Shown here one piece after another: positions 15,561-24,222 of a stretch of DNA of 47,331 bases. The stretch is taken from contig JAFDHD010000011.1 of the NCBI GenBank assembly GCA_019308995.1, forward strand, positions 1-47,331, given 5' to 3'. The notes beneath the pieces are model-generated. The model had not been told where the DNA came from. It saw only the letters and a program-made list of their open reading frames with translations, and did no database searches. Source of the DNA: Deltaproteobacteria bacterium (GTDB taxonomy: Bacteria > Desulfobacterota > Desulfarculia > Adiutricales > JAFDHD01). The first letter of the stretch is position 1. Every line of letters starts with the position of its first letter. Both the position numbers and the translations under genes were made by a program.

Positions 15561-17816
15561 ATGAGGATACCCTTATCAATGCCCAGCACCATCAAAGAAT
15601 CCCATAGTTACATCACCCGAGAGATCCCGGGCCTTATCTTCCTTTTCCTGGCGGTTATCACCTTTCTCTCTCTGGTTTCGTACAGCCCTGCGGATCCCTC
15701 CTTTTCCAGGTACATCACCTCACAGGCTTCAAGGACGTTCTCCAACTACATCGGCCTGTTCGGGGCTTACTTTTCCGCCCTGTTAATTGATCTGCTCGGT
15801 CTGTCCGCCTACTGGCTGGTTATCGCCCTTTTGCTACTTTCCTGGCGTTTTTTCCGGGGACGGCCCTTCACCCTCTCCTGGCTTATTGCCTTGGGTATTT
15901 TGCTCTTACTGGTTTCCACTTCGGCCGGTCTCTCCCTGTCAAGGCCCGAAGGTGAAAGCTTGCGCGATTTTCCTTTAAGCGGCGGCTTTTTAGGTGATGC
16001 GCTCGTTAAAATTTTCGTTCATTTCCTGAACCAGGTCGGGGCGACATTAATCGTGGTCGCCTTGGCTCTGATCGGTCTTCTCCTCACAACCGGCCTGTCC
16101 TTGATTCGCCTTGCCAGAGCCATAACACGCCTCGTCGGCGAAATGATAGCCCGAGGCAGGGAGGGTCGGGTCAAGCGGCGGGAACGCACCGAACGGTCCA
16201 GGCGACTTCAGAAGATGCTGGCTGATCAAAAAGAACGCGCCAAACCAAAGATTAAAGAGCGGCCAAAACCGGTCGAGGTTCCTCCAGAATCGCCCAAGCA
16301 GGAGGTCTTCGACTGGATGATCCCGGAAGGGCCTTATGACCTTCCGCAGCTCGACTTTCTTGATCGAACGGACAAAGGCCATAACGGCATGGCCGAAGAG
16401 AGCCTCATGGTCAGTTCCCGGCTGCTGGAAAAAAAGCTCGCAGACTTCGGCGTGGAAGGCAAGGTGGTGGCGGTGTCTTCAGGCCCGGTCATCACCATGT
16501 TCGAGTATGAACCCGCGCCTGGCATCAAGATAAGCAAAGTCGCCAGCCTGGCTGACGACCTGGCCATGAGCATGCGGGCCACCTCTATACGGATCATTGC
16601 CCCCCTGCCAGGCAAGGCGGTCATTGGCATCGAAGTTCCCAATCCCAGACGGGAGCTGGTTTCCCTGCGAGATGTCATCGGCACGCCGTCTTATCAGGAC
16701 TCCAGGTCACTGCTGACGCTGGTCATGGGTGTGGATATCATGGGCCAGCCTGAAGTGACCGATCTGAGAAGGATGCCTCACCTCCTCATCGCCGGGGCCA
16801 CCGGTTCAGGCAAATCGGTCGGACTGAACGCCATGATTCTTTCCATCCTGTATAAGGCCCGGCCGGATGAGGTTCGATTCCTGATGATTGATCCAAAACG
16901 GATCGAGCTGGCCGCATACAACGACCTGCCTCATCTGCTCTACCCGGTCATCTCCGAGCCCAAAGAGGCCAACCAGGCCCTGAAATGGGCTGTAGTGGAA
17001 ATGGAAAACCGCTACCGTCTCCTGGCTGACAAAGGGGTCCGTAACATCGAGGCTTATAACCGGAAGGTGAAACGCGAACTGGCTCAAGCCCCGGTCTCCA
17101 ATCCCAGAGAGAAACCGGAATCAGATCAAGAGGTCGAAAAAGACGAGGCCGAAACGGTCTTCCCGCTCAAACCGCTGCCTTATCTGGTGATCGTCATTGA
17201 CGAGCTGGCCGATCTGATGATGGTCTCCTCCCGGGATGTCGAGGAATCCATCACGCGTCTGGCTCAGATGGCCCGGGCTGCGGGCATCCATCTCATCCTG
17301 GCGACACAGCGGCCTTCAGTGGACGTCCTGACCGGCATCATCAAGGCGAACCTACCGACTCGCGTCTCTTTTCAGGTTTCCTCCAAAACGGACTCCCGAA
17401 CCATCCTGGACGCCAATGGCGCGGAAAAGCTGCTCGGTGACGGCGACATGCTCTTTATGCCGCCTGGCACGGCCAAGCTGCACCGGATTCATGGGGCCTT
17501 TGTTTCCGAAGATGAAATCAAGCAGATCACCAATTTTATCAAGGCTCAGAAGAAACCCGAATACCTGGAAGACCTGAAGGTGGCCTCTGAGGAGCTTGAG
17601 GACGAACTGGATGATGAGGAGTATGATGAAAAATACGATGAGGCCGTGGAACTGGTGACTAAGACGGGCCGAGCCTCCATCTCGTTAATCCAGCGCCACC
17701 TTCGTGTCGGATACAACCGCGCCGCCCGCATGATCGAGGTCATGGAACGTGAAGGTGTCGTCGGCCCGGCTGACGGCATCAGGCCCCGACAAATCCTGGC
17801 AAAAAGCTATGACTAA
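15561..17816 (+). CDS. ftsK: DNA translocase FtsK/SpoIIIE
   Basis: The 751-residue protein has four N-terminal membrane helices, a charged linker, and the RecA-like motor with Walker A GATGSGKS at 412-419 and Walker B LVIVIDELAD at 542-551. It ends in a winged-helix gamma domain (about 690-751) that reads KOPS-type polarity sequences. FtsK pumps DNA at the division septum and assists chromosome dimer resolution. Its stop overlaps the start of the LolA-like gene, the same ftsK-lolA order as in Enterobacteria. The start is the ATG at 15561; a Met at 15579 is possible. Confidence 0.96.
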   Translation: MRIPLSMPSTIKESHSYITREIPGLIFLFLAVITFLSLVSYSPADPSFSRYITSQASRTFSNYIGLFGAYFSALLIDLLGLSAYWLVIALLLLSWRFFRGRPFTLSWLIALGILLLLVSTSAGLSLSRPEGESLRDFPLSGGFLGDALVKIFVHFLNQVGATLIVVALALIGLLLTTGLSLIRLARAITRLVGEMIARGREGRVKRRERTERSRRLQKMLADQKERAKPKIKERPKPVEVPPESPKQEVFDWMIPEGPYDLPQLDFLDRTDKGHNGMAEESLMVSSRLLEKKLADFGVEGKVVAVSSGPVITMFEYEPAPGIKISKVASLADDLAMSMRATSIRIIAPLPGKAVIGIEVPNPRRELVSLRDVIGTPSYQDSRSLLTLVMGVDIMGQPEVTDLRRMPHLLIAGATGSGKSVGLNAMILSILYKARPDEVRFLMIDPKRIELAAYNDLPHLLYPVISEPKEANQALKWAVVEMENRYRLLADKGVRNIEAYNRKVKRELAQAPVSNPREKPESDQEVEKDEAETVFPLKPLPYLVIVIDELADLMMVSSRDVEESITRLAQMARAAGIHLILATQRPSVDVLTGIIKANLPTRVSFQVSSKTDSRTILDANGAEKLLGDGDMLFMPPGTAKLHRIHGAFVSEDEIKQITNFIKAQKKPEYLEDLKVASEELEDELDDEEYDEKYDEAVELVTKTGRASISLIQRHLRVGYNRAARMIEVMEREGVVGPADGIRPRQILAKSYD

Positions 17817-18519
17817 ACAGCGGTTTCATTCAAAGGCCCTGCCTCTGGCAGCAGCCTTGATGTTCCTGGTCATGTTATCCATCCCGTGCGCCGCCCCTGC
17901 CGGTCCAACCAAACAGGAGATCCTCAAGGCGCTGCAGCAGCGATACCTGGGCGTGAATGACATAGCCGCGGATTACACAAGAATAACCACCTCACCGGCC
18001 ATGGAAAGTTTTTTCAAGGCCGCCTCAAGGCACCGCGCCTCCGGCCGGCTCATGTTTAAAAAGCCCAATCAGCTGACCCTCAACCAGCTGGAACCCCGGC
18101 CGGAAAAGCTGGTCACCGACGGGGTTACGGTCTGGTGGTACATCCCGGCGGACAACAAAGTCCAGCGCTACTCCGGCCTGGACCTCTTTGCTGAACTTAA
18201 ACCCTTCGTGGACTTCCTGGGCGGCCTGGCCAACCTGGAAGATCGTTTCGCCGTTGAACTGACACAGGGCGAGGAAGTTCCGAACGCCATTCACGAGCTT
18301 GTGCTCCTTCCAGCCAAACGAGGCGCCGGTCCGCAGAAGATCACGCTCTGGGTGGATGTCCGGGATTATACCCTGGTCGGCTTCCGCTTAACTTCGGTCC
18401 TGAAAGAAACCACTGATTTTCATCTGGAAAACATCCAGTATAACCAGGGGCTAAGGGGCGACCGCTTCGTTTTTCAAATCCCGCCGGGCACTGAAGTCAT
18501 AGACATAGAAAGTCAGTAA
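17809..18519 (+). CDS. LolA-like outer-membrane lipoprotein carrier
   Basis: The 236-residue protein has a signal peptide (residues 1-30, basic start MTKQRFHSK and a cleavage region near CAAPAGP). It then has a LolA/LolB fold pattern: helix with ILKALQQRYLGVNDIAADYTR, the segment SGRLMFKKPNQLTLNQLEP and VTVWWYIPADNKVQRY. LolA ferries lipoproteins across the periplasm to the outer membrane. The start ATG at 17809 lies inside the last two codons of ftsK, an arrangement that indicates coupling. Confidence 0.8.
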   Translation: MTKQRFHSKALPLAAALMFLVMLSIPCAAPAGPTKQEILKALQQRYLGVNDIAADYTRITTSPAMESFFKAASRHRASGRLMFKKPNQLTLNQLEPRPEKLVTDGVTVWWYIPADNKVQRYSGLDLFAELKPFVDFLGGLANLEDRFAVELTQGEEVPNAIHELVLLPAKRGAGPQKITLWVDVRDYTLVGFRLTSVLKETTDFHLENIQYNQGLRGDRFVFQIPPGTEVIDIESQ

Positions 18520-18602
18520 TTAAAAGGTCTTATTTGGGGGAGTCTTTTTATATTATAAAGGATATCCTCTAAAGTTTTTTCAGAGTCTATATATCCGGCT
18601 GC

Positions 18603-18624
18603 GGCTGCGGAAGCTGGCGCAGCC
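18603..18624 (+). terminator. Terminator-like hairpin after ftsK-lolA
   Basis: GGCTGCG (18603-18609) pairs with CGCAGCC (18618-18624) across an eight-base loop, and is followed by a T-rich stretch. It lies about 85 bases after the lolA-like stop. Confidence 0.5.
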
Positions 18625-18733
18625 CTGTTTATTTATAACGATGCGCCTGCTTTTTCTTGACCTTCATGGGTTTTTACAATATCTTTTCGGCGCATTTGTG
18701 ATGTAGCGTGCAATCTGGTGCTGGAGGTCTTTA

Positions 18734-20185
18734 ATGTCAGATAAGGCAACTCATGAACTGGATAAACTTTTTTATCCAAAAAGCATCGCCATGGTCGGCG
18801 CTTCGCCCAAACGCGGCAAAGGATGGTCGAGCGGGAACGCTTATATTGCCGGTAGTATCAAACAGGATTTTCCAGGAAAAATCTTTCCGGTACATCCCCA
18901 GGCAGACTATATCCTTGGATTTAAGTCATACCGAAGCATTCGGGAAATCCCCCATGAAATTGACCTGGTCGTTTTGACCGTGCCTGTCTCGGTAGCGTTT
19001 GAGGTTATGGAGGAGTGTGTGGACAAAGGCGTGAAATTTGTTCACCTGCTCACGGCTGGTTTTACTGAAACCGGCCGTCCGGAGCATGCTGCACTTGAAA
19101 AGAAGCTCCTTGAGATAGCTCGAAAGGGAGGTGTGAGGATCCTCGGTCCCAACTGTATGGGACTCTATTGCCCTGAAGGTGGTCTGGCCTGGATGGATGA
19201 GTTTCCCACGGCGCCCGGTCCAGTCGGTCTCTTTTCCCAGAGCGGGCAGCTAGCCAGCCATATTGTCTTTGAGGGTGCGCCACAGGGCTTGCGTTTTAGC
19301 AAGGTGGCCAGCTATGGCAATGCTCTCGATCTGCAAGCTCACGAATTTCTTGCCTATTTTGCCCAGGATGAAAAGACGGCTCTCATCGGGTCATACATCG
19401 AAGGCTTAAATGACGGACGGGCCTTTTTTGAAATCGCCCGGGAGGTGACCCGGAAAAAACCCCTGGTGATCTGGAAAGGCGGACAGACCGAGGGCGGCTC
19501 AAGGGCCACTCAGTCCCATACTGCCGCCATGGCCGGGTCCTCAAAAATCTGGCAGGCCCTGTGCAGGCAGGCAGGGGTTATCTCAGTGGATTCAATGGAA
19601 GAACTGATCTTCACCCTGTCAACCTTGCAGAGGATAGACCTGCCTCATGGCACGAACGTGGCCATCCTGGGAGGGGCCGGCGGCGGATCCGTGACCATGA
19701 CCGACATTGCGGAAAAAGAGGGCCTGAAGGTCCCTCGTCTGGCCGATAAAACCATCCGTTCCCTGGAAGAATTCGTACCCCTGGAAGGCAACAGTTCCAA
19801 AAACCCCCTTGATCTCATGGAAGCCGTATTTTCCACAGAAAAATTCACAAAATTGATTACCCTGCTGCGAGACGATCCTAATATTGACGCCCTTATTTTT
19901 GCAATGCACCTGAACTGGTTTTACCGGGAAATGGGGCGCACCGGCCTCAGCATGTTCTTTGAATCAATAATTAAACTGAAAAACCTGCTGAAAAAGCCCT
20001 TCCTGACTATCCTGGAAAGGGAAAACGATCCCATAATTGAGAGCGCGCGGCAGGATATCGAAGAAAGGCTGCGCGAGGCCAAGGTTGCCACCTTTCCCAC
20101 CTTTGAACTGGCCGCCCGCGTGCTGTCTAAGACTAAAAAATATAACGACTTTTTATCTTCTCATAAGGAAGCCTCTGCTATATAG
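18734..20185 (+). CDS. ADP-forming acyl-CoA synthetase, alpha (CoA-binding) chain only
   Basis: The 483-residue protein matches the alpha part of NDP-forming acetyl/acyl-CoA synthetases: a CoA-binding domain at the N-terminus (SIAMVGASPKRGKG), a first flavodoxin-like ligase domain with GPNCMGLYCPEGG and FSQSGQLASHI, then the phospho-histidine site at His262 (SHTAAMAGS) and a second ligase domain. The ATP-grasp beta domain that is fused in many homologues is missing, so a separate partner would be needed. The enzyme would interconvert acyl-CoA, ADP and phosphate with acid, CoA and ATP. GGAGG-like sequence is upstream of the ATG. Confidence 0.85.
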   Translation: MSDKATHELDKLFYPKSIAMVGASPKRGKGWSSGNAYIAGSIKQDFPGKIFPVHPQADYILGFKSYRSIREIPHEIDLVVLTVPVSVAFEVMEECVDKGVKFVHLLTAGFTETGRPEHAALEKKLLEIARKGGVRILGPNCMGLYCPEGGLAWMDEFPTAPGPVGLFSQSGQLASHIVFEGAPQGLRFSKVASYGNALDLQAHEFLAYFAQDEKTALIGSYIEGLNDGRAFFEIAREVTRKKPLVIWKGGQTEGGSRATQSHTAAMAGSSKIWQALCRQAGVISVDSMEELIFTLSTLQRIDLPHGTNVAILGGAGGGSVTMTDIAEKEGLKVPRLADKTIRSLEEFVPLEGNSSKNPLDLMEAVFSTEKFTKLITLLRDDPNIDALIFAMHLNWFYREMGRTGLSMFFESIIKLKNLLKKPFLTILERENDPIIESARQDIEERLREAKVATFPTFELAARVLSKTKKYNDFLSSHKEASAI

Positions 20186-20551
20186 AGAAGATGGAGGTTC
20201 TGCTTAAGGAGACGATTGAGGTAGCCAAGCGCAATAAGGTTTTGAAGGCCGTTACCGTCACGCCAATCAACACAAGCGGGCAAACAGGGAGGTAAAAAGG
20301 CTCAAGACATACCTTGGCCGTGTGGTTCGTGACATCCGCTGGCCCGATTTTTTGGCCGCCATATTCCGTGCATATCAGGATTTTTTCGTTTCTTATATGA
20401 CTCAAAACCGGCGTCGAGCATTAATATGGGCGTAATGGCTGCCTAAACAGATTTTTTCAGGGACGACTAAATAGGGTACGCAGATGGGTACAGTTCGGGT
20501 CAGTTTTCGAGGATTCTTTATAAGAATGAAGTGGCCTAAGTATTTGATATA
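20186..20551. other. Intergenic stretch with a decayed insertion sequence
   Basis: No intact gene is visible between the acyl-CoA synthetase gene and the tRNA pair. The left part holds the IS5-like transposase remnant listed separately (20191-20435); nothing else was recognised. Confidence 0.6.
20191..20435 (+). pseudogene. IS5-family-like transposase remnant
   Basis: Two short pieces in different frames look like parts of an IS5-type transposase. The first (20191-20295) begins MEVLLKETIEVAKRNKVLKA. The second (20298-20435) begins RLKTYLGRVVRDIRW, a motif found ahead of the C-terminal domain of such transposases. The catalytic DDE core between them is missing, so the element is dead. Recognition is from memory of the motif only. 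Confidence 0.45.
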
Positions 20552-20644
20552 TGGCGGAGAGAGAGGGATTCGAACCCTCGAACGAGTGTAACCCCGTTAC
20601 TCGCTTAGCAGGCGAGCGCCTTCAGCCAGCTCGGCCATCTCTCC
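20552..20644 (-). tRNA. tRNA-Ser (anticodon GCT)
   Basis: The minus-strand sequence has a seven-base acceptor stem (GGAGAGA with TCTCTCC), a long variable arm, a T-arm GAGGG-TTCGAAT-CCCTC and an encoded CCA end. The anticodon GCT lies at 20607-20609, so it reads AGC and AGT serine codons. It follows another tRNA-Ser gene 17 bases upstream. Confidence 0.95.
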
Positions 20645-20661
20645 ACATTTGACGCCAAAAA

Positions 20662-20747
20662 TGGCGGAGGGAGTAGGATTCGAACCCACGGTGCTTTCGC
20701 ACAACGGTTTTCAAGACCGCCTCCTTAAGCCACTCGGACATCCCTCC
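20662..20747 (-). tRNA. tRNA-Ser (anticodon TGA)
   Basis: The minus-strand sequence folds as a serine tRNA: acceptor stem GGAGGGA with TCCCTCC, anticodon TGA at 20711-20713, a long variable arm with a GCGAAAGC hairpin, a T-arm with one G-T pair, and an encoded CCA end. It reads TCA-type serine codons. It stands directly before the GCT tRNA-Ser gene in the same direction. Confidence 0.95.
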
Positions 20748-21161
20748 ATGTAAAATGATTAATTAGCACCTTCTAAATATAGTGTCAACGAGCCATTTGC
20801 ATTGTCAGGATGTTTTCTTATCCGGCTTCATGACTGTGCACTGGATAATCGTTCCGGCCCTTGTCCTGCTCCTATTTCAAGAACCTGCATCAAGGCTTTA
20901 TCTGTAATTATGCGCAGTCGCCGCGTTACTCATGTTTTTCTGCGTTCGTTTCCGTTTTTTACTTGGCATTTAAGGTTCATCAGCCCAGCAAACTATTTTT
21001 CAAAGGCTCTTGCGTGTCAGATGCGCCGATAAACAGCCCGGTAAAACGGTATACCCAATTTTTAGAGATACTACTCCATAGGAACTCCCGCAGTCAATAT
21101 TTCCCGATCGGTCACTCATATCCAAACACCGCTTGGCAATGGCGGTGTAGCGGGAAGGCCG

Positions 21162-21412
21162 AGCCATCATTACCGGGCGGTGCTTGGACATAGGTAAGGT
21201 AAATATTTGGTTGACAGAGTAAATTTTTGAGGGTTACTATGCTTGAAAATCAACAGTTAGGGTTTTCTTCTGTATTTTTGACGAGAAATCGTCATTATAG
21301 GGCAGGCAAAGGCTTTTCAACACCCCCAAATGGTCCAACGAGTTAGATGGCGGCTGCGAAAGGCTGATTATAAATGAAACGCGGCAGTTGCCGCATAATT
21401 TAGGTTAAGAAG
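21162..21412 (+). repeat. Dispersed repeat, copy A (upstream of acyl-CoA dehydrogenase)
   Basis: This stretch is collinear with the minus strand of 25746-25976. Conserved blocks in order are one starting GAGCCATCATTACCGGGC, TATGCTTGAAAA, TTTGACGAG, TTAGATGGCGG and a block around TTGCCGCATAATT. Copy A has an extra insertion of about 30 bases before the last block. It lies about 280 bases before a gene in the same direction. It may be the end of an IS1380-type element, because copy B follows such a transposase relic. Confidence 0.7.
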
Positions 21413-21454
21413 TACGAAAATATGTGGTTGAAGGTGATTATAAAGGGAAGGAAG

Positions 21455-21631
21455 ATGAAAATTTCCAGGAATGATATCGAACCGAGAATATTACTTTTGG
21501 CCATCTGGGGGATCTTGAACTAGACTGTGAAATGGTTCAATCCGAATGGTAAGTACAGCTTTCAAGAAGTAGCTGAGGTCTATGCGGCATTCATTTTAAC
21601 TGGCCCGCAGGGAACGTGCCGCTATGAATAG
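21455..21631 (+). other. Small open frame with in-frame amber codon
   Basis: An ATG preceded by a good GGAAGG opens a frame of 22 codons, then TAG at 21521-21523. The same frame continues for 35 more codons (including WFNPNGKYSFQEVAEVYAAF) to TAG at 21629. I recognise no family. It is either a decayed gene or, less likely, a small gene read through the amber codon. Confidence 0.25.
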
Positions 21632-21695
21632 AAAATGGATCATCCGCTTTTCCCGTCAAATAACTACAGCTTTCATATAAGGAAAGGATTTTATA

Positions 21696-23396
21696 ATGTT
21701 ATTTAATCCTAGGAAATACGACCGAGAACACGCCGATGAGCGCTCCAGAGAAATCGTGCTTAAAACCATTGATTTCTTTGAGAAGAAAGGCCTGAAAAAA
21801 ATTAAATCAGACGATCAGGAAGGTGTTTGGCATGAAGACTTCCTCGAATTCATTAAAAAAGAACAGGTCTTTTCGACCCTATTGACTCCGAGTGGATATG
21901 GTGACCCGGATTCACGGTGGGACATGTGGAGAATCAGTGAGTATAACGAGGTCTTGGCATTCTATGGACTTTGTTACTGGTACGCCTGGCAGGTCTCGAT
22001 CCTCGGTCTGGGACCGATATGGATGGGAGAAAACGAACAGGTTAAGAACAAAACCGCCCGGCTTTTACAACAGGGGGGTATATTTGCGTTCGGCCTTTCC
22101 GAGAGAGAGCACGGGGCGGATATCTATTCCACGGAAGTTGTGCTTCAGCCTCAGAATGATGGAACATACATGGCCAACGGTAGAAAATATTATATAGGTA
22201 ATGGTAATTGCGCAGCCCTTGTTTCCACCTTTGCCAAGATGGCTGACACTGGTGATTATGTGTTCTTTGTTGTCGAAACCGATCATGAGAATTATGAATG
22301 CGCAAAAAAAATCGAGACTTCAGGGGTCAGGCAGGCATACGTGGCCGAGTATGCTTTGCATGATTACCCCATTAAAGCAGAGGATATTCTGTCAAAAGGC
22401 GGCCTGGCCTGGGATTCTTCCCTCAGTACCGTTAATATTGGCAAATTTGAGTTGGGTTTTGCCTCCATCGGCATGTGTACCCACGCTTTTTATGAGGCCA
22501 TCAATCACGCGGCTAATAGAAATCTTTATGGGCAAATGGTGACCGATTTTCCTCATGTGAAAAAAATTTTCACCGAGGCATACACCCGCCTCATGGCCAT
22601 GAAACTGGCCGGCCTGCGCACGGCCGACTACTTGAGAGCGGCCTCTGAAACCGATCGGCGCTATTTGCTCTATAACCCCATAGTAAAAATGAAGGTGACG
22701 AGCCAGGGTGAAAAAGTGGTTGCATTGCTCCATGAAGTAATCGCGGCCAAGGGTTATGAACAGGACACATACTTTGAGATGGCCATTCGGGAGATCAGTA
22801 TGCTGCCTAAACTTGAGGGTACCGAGCACGTGAACATGGCCCTTATCATAAAATTTATCGAGAACTACTTTTTTAATCCCGTTCATTATCCGGAAATTCC
22901 CAAACGAAATGAGTCCGGTAATGACGAGTATCTATTCCGGCAAAGCGTGGGCGGACTGGGTTCCATAAAATTCCCGGATTATGGCAAGCCTTATGAGGGA
23001 GTTGAAATTCTCAACGTAAAGGTATTCAAAGAACAAGTCGAGCTTTTTAAAGAGATATTGCTAAAGGCCCCGCCGGATAAAACTCAAAGAGCGAGCATTG
23101 ATTACATGCTGGCTACCGGTGAGTTATTCACTCTTATCGCCTATGCGCAACTAATTTTGGAAAACGTCAAAATCTACGATATTCCTGATAATTTAATAAA
23201 CGAGATATTTAATTTTGCCATTCGGGATTTTTCAAATTTTGCCTTGAACGTGGTCCTTAATCACGAGAACACACCAGAGCAAGAAGAGATATTTATGAAA
23301 ATGATAAAGAAGCCAGTCATGGATAAGTCCGGCTTTGAGAGCGTTTGGCAAAATCATGTATATGCCTTGAAAGACCAGTATGTGATGAGTGAATGA
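21696..23396 (+). CDS. Acyl-CoA dehydrogenase family protein
   Basis: The 566-residue protein matches acyl-CoA dehydrogenases: FAFGLSEREHGAD (FAD and substrate contacts), a middle beta domain with NGRKYYIGNGNCAALVSTFAKM, a helical C-domain, and a probable catalytic Glu374 in LEGTEH. It then has an extra C-terminal region of about 150 residues, so it is larger than the usual 380-residue enzymes and closer to the long ACAD types. It oxidises an acyl-CoA to the enoyl-CoA with transfer of electrons to ETF. The gene is richer in A+T than its flanks and sits in an accessory stretch, hinting at transfer. AGGAAAGG is upstream of the ATG. Confidence 0.85.
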   Translation: MLFNPRKYDREHADERSREIVLKTIDFFEKKGLKKIKSDDQEGVWHEDFLEFIKKEQVFSTLLTPSGYGDPDSRWDMWRISEYNEVLAFYGLCYWYAWQVSILGLGPIWMGENEQVKNKTARLLQQGGIFAFGLSEREHGADIYSTEVVLQPQNDGTYMANGRKYYIGNGNCAALVSTFAKMADTGDYVFFVVETDHENYECAKKIETSGVRQAYVAEYALHDYPIKAEDILSKGGLAWDSSLSTVNIGKFELGFASIGMCTHAFYEAINHAANRNLYGQMVTDFPHVKKIFTEAYTRLMAMKLAGLRTADYLRAASETDRRYLLYNPIVKMKVTSQGEKVVALLHEVIAAKGYEQDTYFEMAIREISMLPKLEGTEHVNMALIIKFIENYFFNPVHYPEIPKRNESGNDEYLFRQSVGGLGSIKFPDYGKPYEGVEILNVKVFKEQVELFKEILLKAPPDKTQRASIDYMLATGELFTLIAYAQLILENVKIYDIPDNLINEIFNFAIRDFSNFALNVVLNHENTPEQEEIFMKMIKKPVMDKSGFESVWQNHVYALKDQYVMSE

Positions 23397-23509
23397 TTTT
23401 ATAAGATGAATGTCTGGTAAATGGTTAAAGATGATTTTTTTCAATACTATCTGAGGGACCAAGTCACCGAGCATCGCATATCTTTGCGTGTGAATCCCTT
23501 GAGGCTTGA

Positions 23510-23845
23510 TTATCCCTTCTTCAAACTGACTCCGGTTTTAGTTTTTCGTACAGTGAAAGAATCTCCGATCTTGTAGCCCATCTCTTCAATCATTCCTCGA
23601 GATATGGTCAGACTACCTCGTTTCCCGATCTTAAACCGTTTAGTCTTTTTAGCCGGTTTAGCTTTTTTGGGTTTACGGCCGACAATACCTCTAACCTTCC
23701 CCATCTCAACCAGAGCATCTAGATAATATGACTTGAGCTGAATTGACGTGTTGATCCCAAATTCAGCCATGATTTCCCTTGATGGCCTCCCTAACTCAAT
23801 TGCCTCGATCAGTTTGATTGCATCTACTTCCTTTTTCTTCGGCAT
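23510..23845 (-). CDS. SpoVT/AbrB-type DNA-binding protein
   Basis: The 111-residue protein has an N-terminal helical region (DAIKLIEAIELGRPSREIMAEFGI) that could be a helix-turn-helix, a basic Lys-rich linker, and a C-terminal AbrB/MazE-like swapped-hairpin domain (GKRGSLTISRGMIEEMGYKIGDSFTVRK). Such proteins are transition-state regulators or antitoxins. No partner toxin is next to it; the upstream gene on the same strand is a frameshifted HU homologue. GGAG six bases before the ATG supports the start. It could control the nearby acyl-CoA genes, which is speculation. Confidence 0.65.
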   Translation of the reverse strand: MPKKKEVDAIKLIEAIELGRPSREIMAEFGINTSIQLKSYYLDALVEMGKVRGIVGRKPKKAKPAKKTKRFKIGKRGSLTISRGMIEEMGYKIGDSFTVRKTKTGVSLKKG

Positions 23846-23887
23846 GCTTCTCTCCTTGCTGATTATTAGATCTCAATATTTGATATC

Positions 23888-24161
23888 TCAGTTATCTATT
23901 CTCTGTTTAAGATCCTTCCCCACCTTAAAGACCGGCAATTTCTTCGGCTTGACTTCAATCTTTTCGCCGGATTTCGGGTTCCGGCCAATATAGCCGTTAT
24001 AGCTCTTGACCTTGAATGAGCCGAAATCCCTGATCTCTGCTCTCTCTAGGTACAAGGCTTTCAGAAATGTTTGTAAAAAGAGTGTTGACGATAACTTCTG
24101 CTGTTTTGAAGCTCAGACCTTCGTGCATAGCTAAAATTTCGATCAACTGGTATTTATTCAT
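23888..24161 (-). pseudogene. HU/IHF-family histone-like protein gene, frameshifted
   Basis: The first frame from 24161 encodes an HU-like N-terminus (MNKYQLIEILAMHEGLSFKTAEVIVNTLF). The C-terminal part is in a different frame and reads RAEIRDFGSFKVKSY, then GRNPKSGEKIEVKPKK and LPVFKVGKDLKQRIDN to a TGA at 23888. Joined, they make a full-length HU protein of about 90 residues. The shift lies near 24070-24085, so this is either a dead gene or a sequencing error. The AbrB-like gene is directly downstream. Confidence 0.75.
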
Positions 24162-24222
24162 GGTTTTACCTGTGAAGAATGGAATTTGATCAATAGATTA
24201 AATTTAATATAAAGGTGATCAA

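Larger units (their letters stand above)
20748..21695. other. Gene-poor accessory stretch
   Basis: No intact gene was found in these 948 bases. From 21162 to 21412 lies a copy of a repeat shared with 25746-25976 (see separate entries). A 59-codon frame with an amber stop inside lies at 21455-21631. The left part (20748-21161) shows nothing recognisable. Confidence 0.6.

Noticed and set aside
20552-20747. tRNA-Ser pair as an integration site for the accessory stretch
   Set aside because: I saw no second copy of either tRNA 3' end in the window and no integrase gene.
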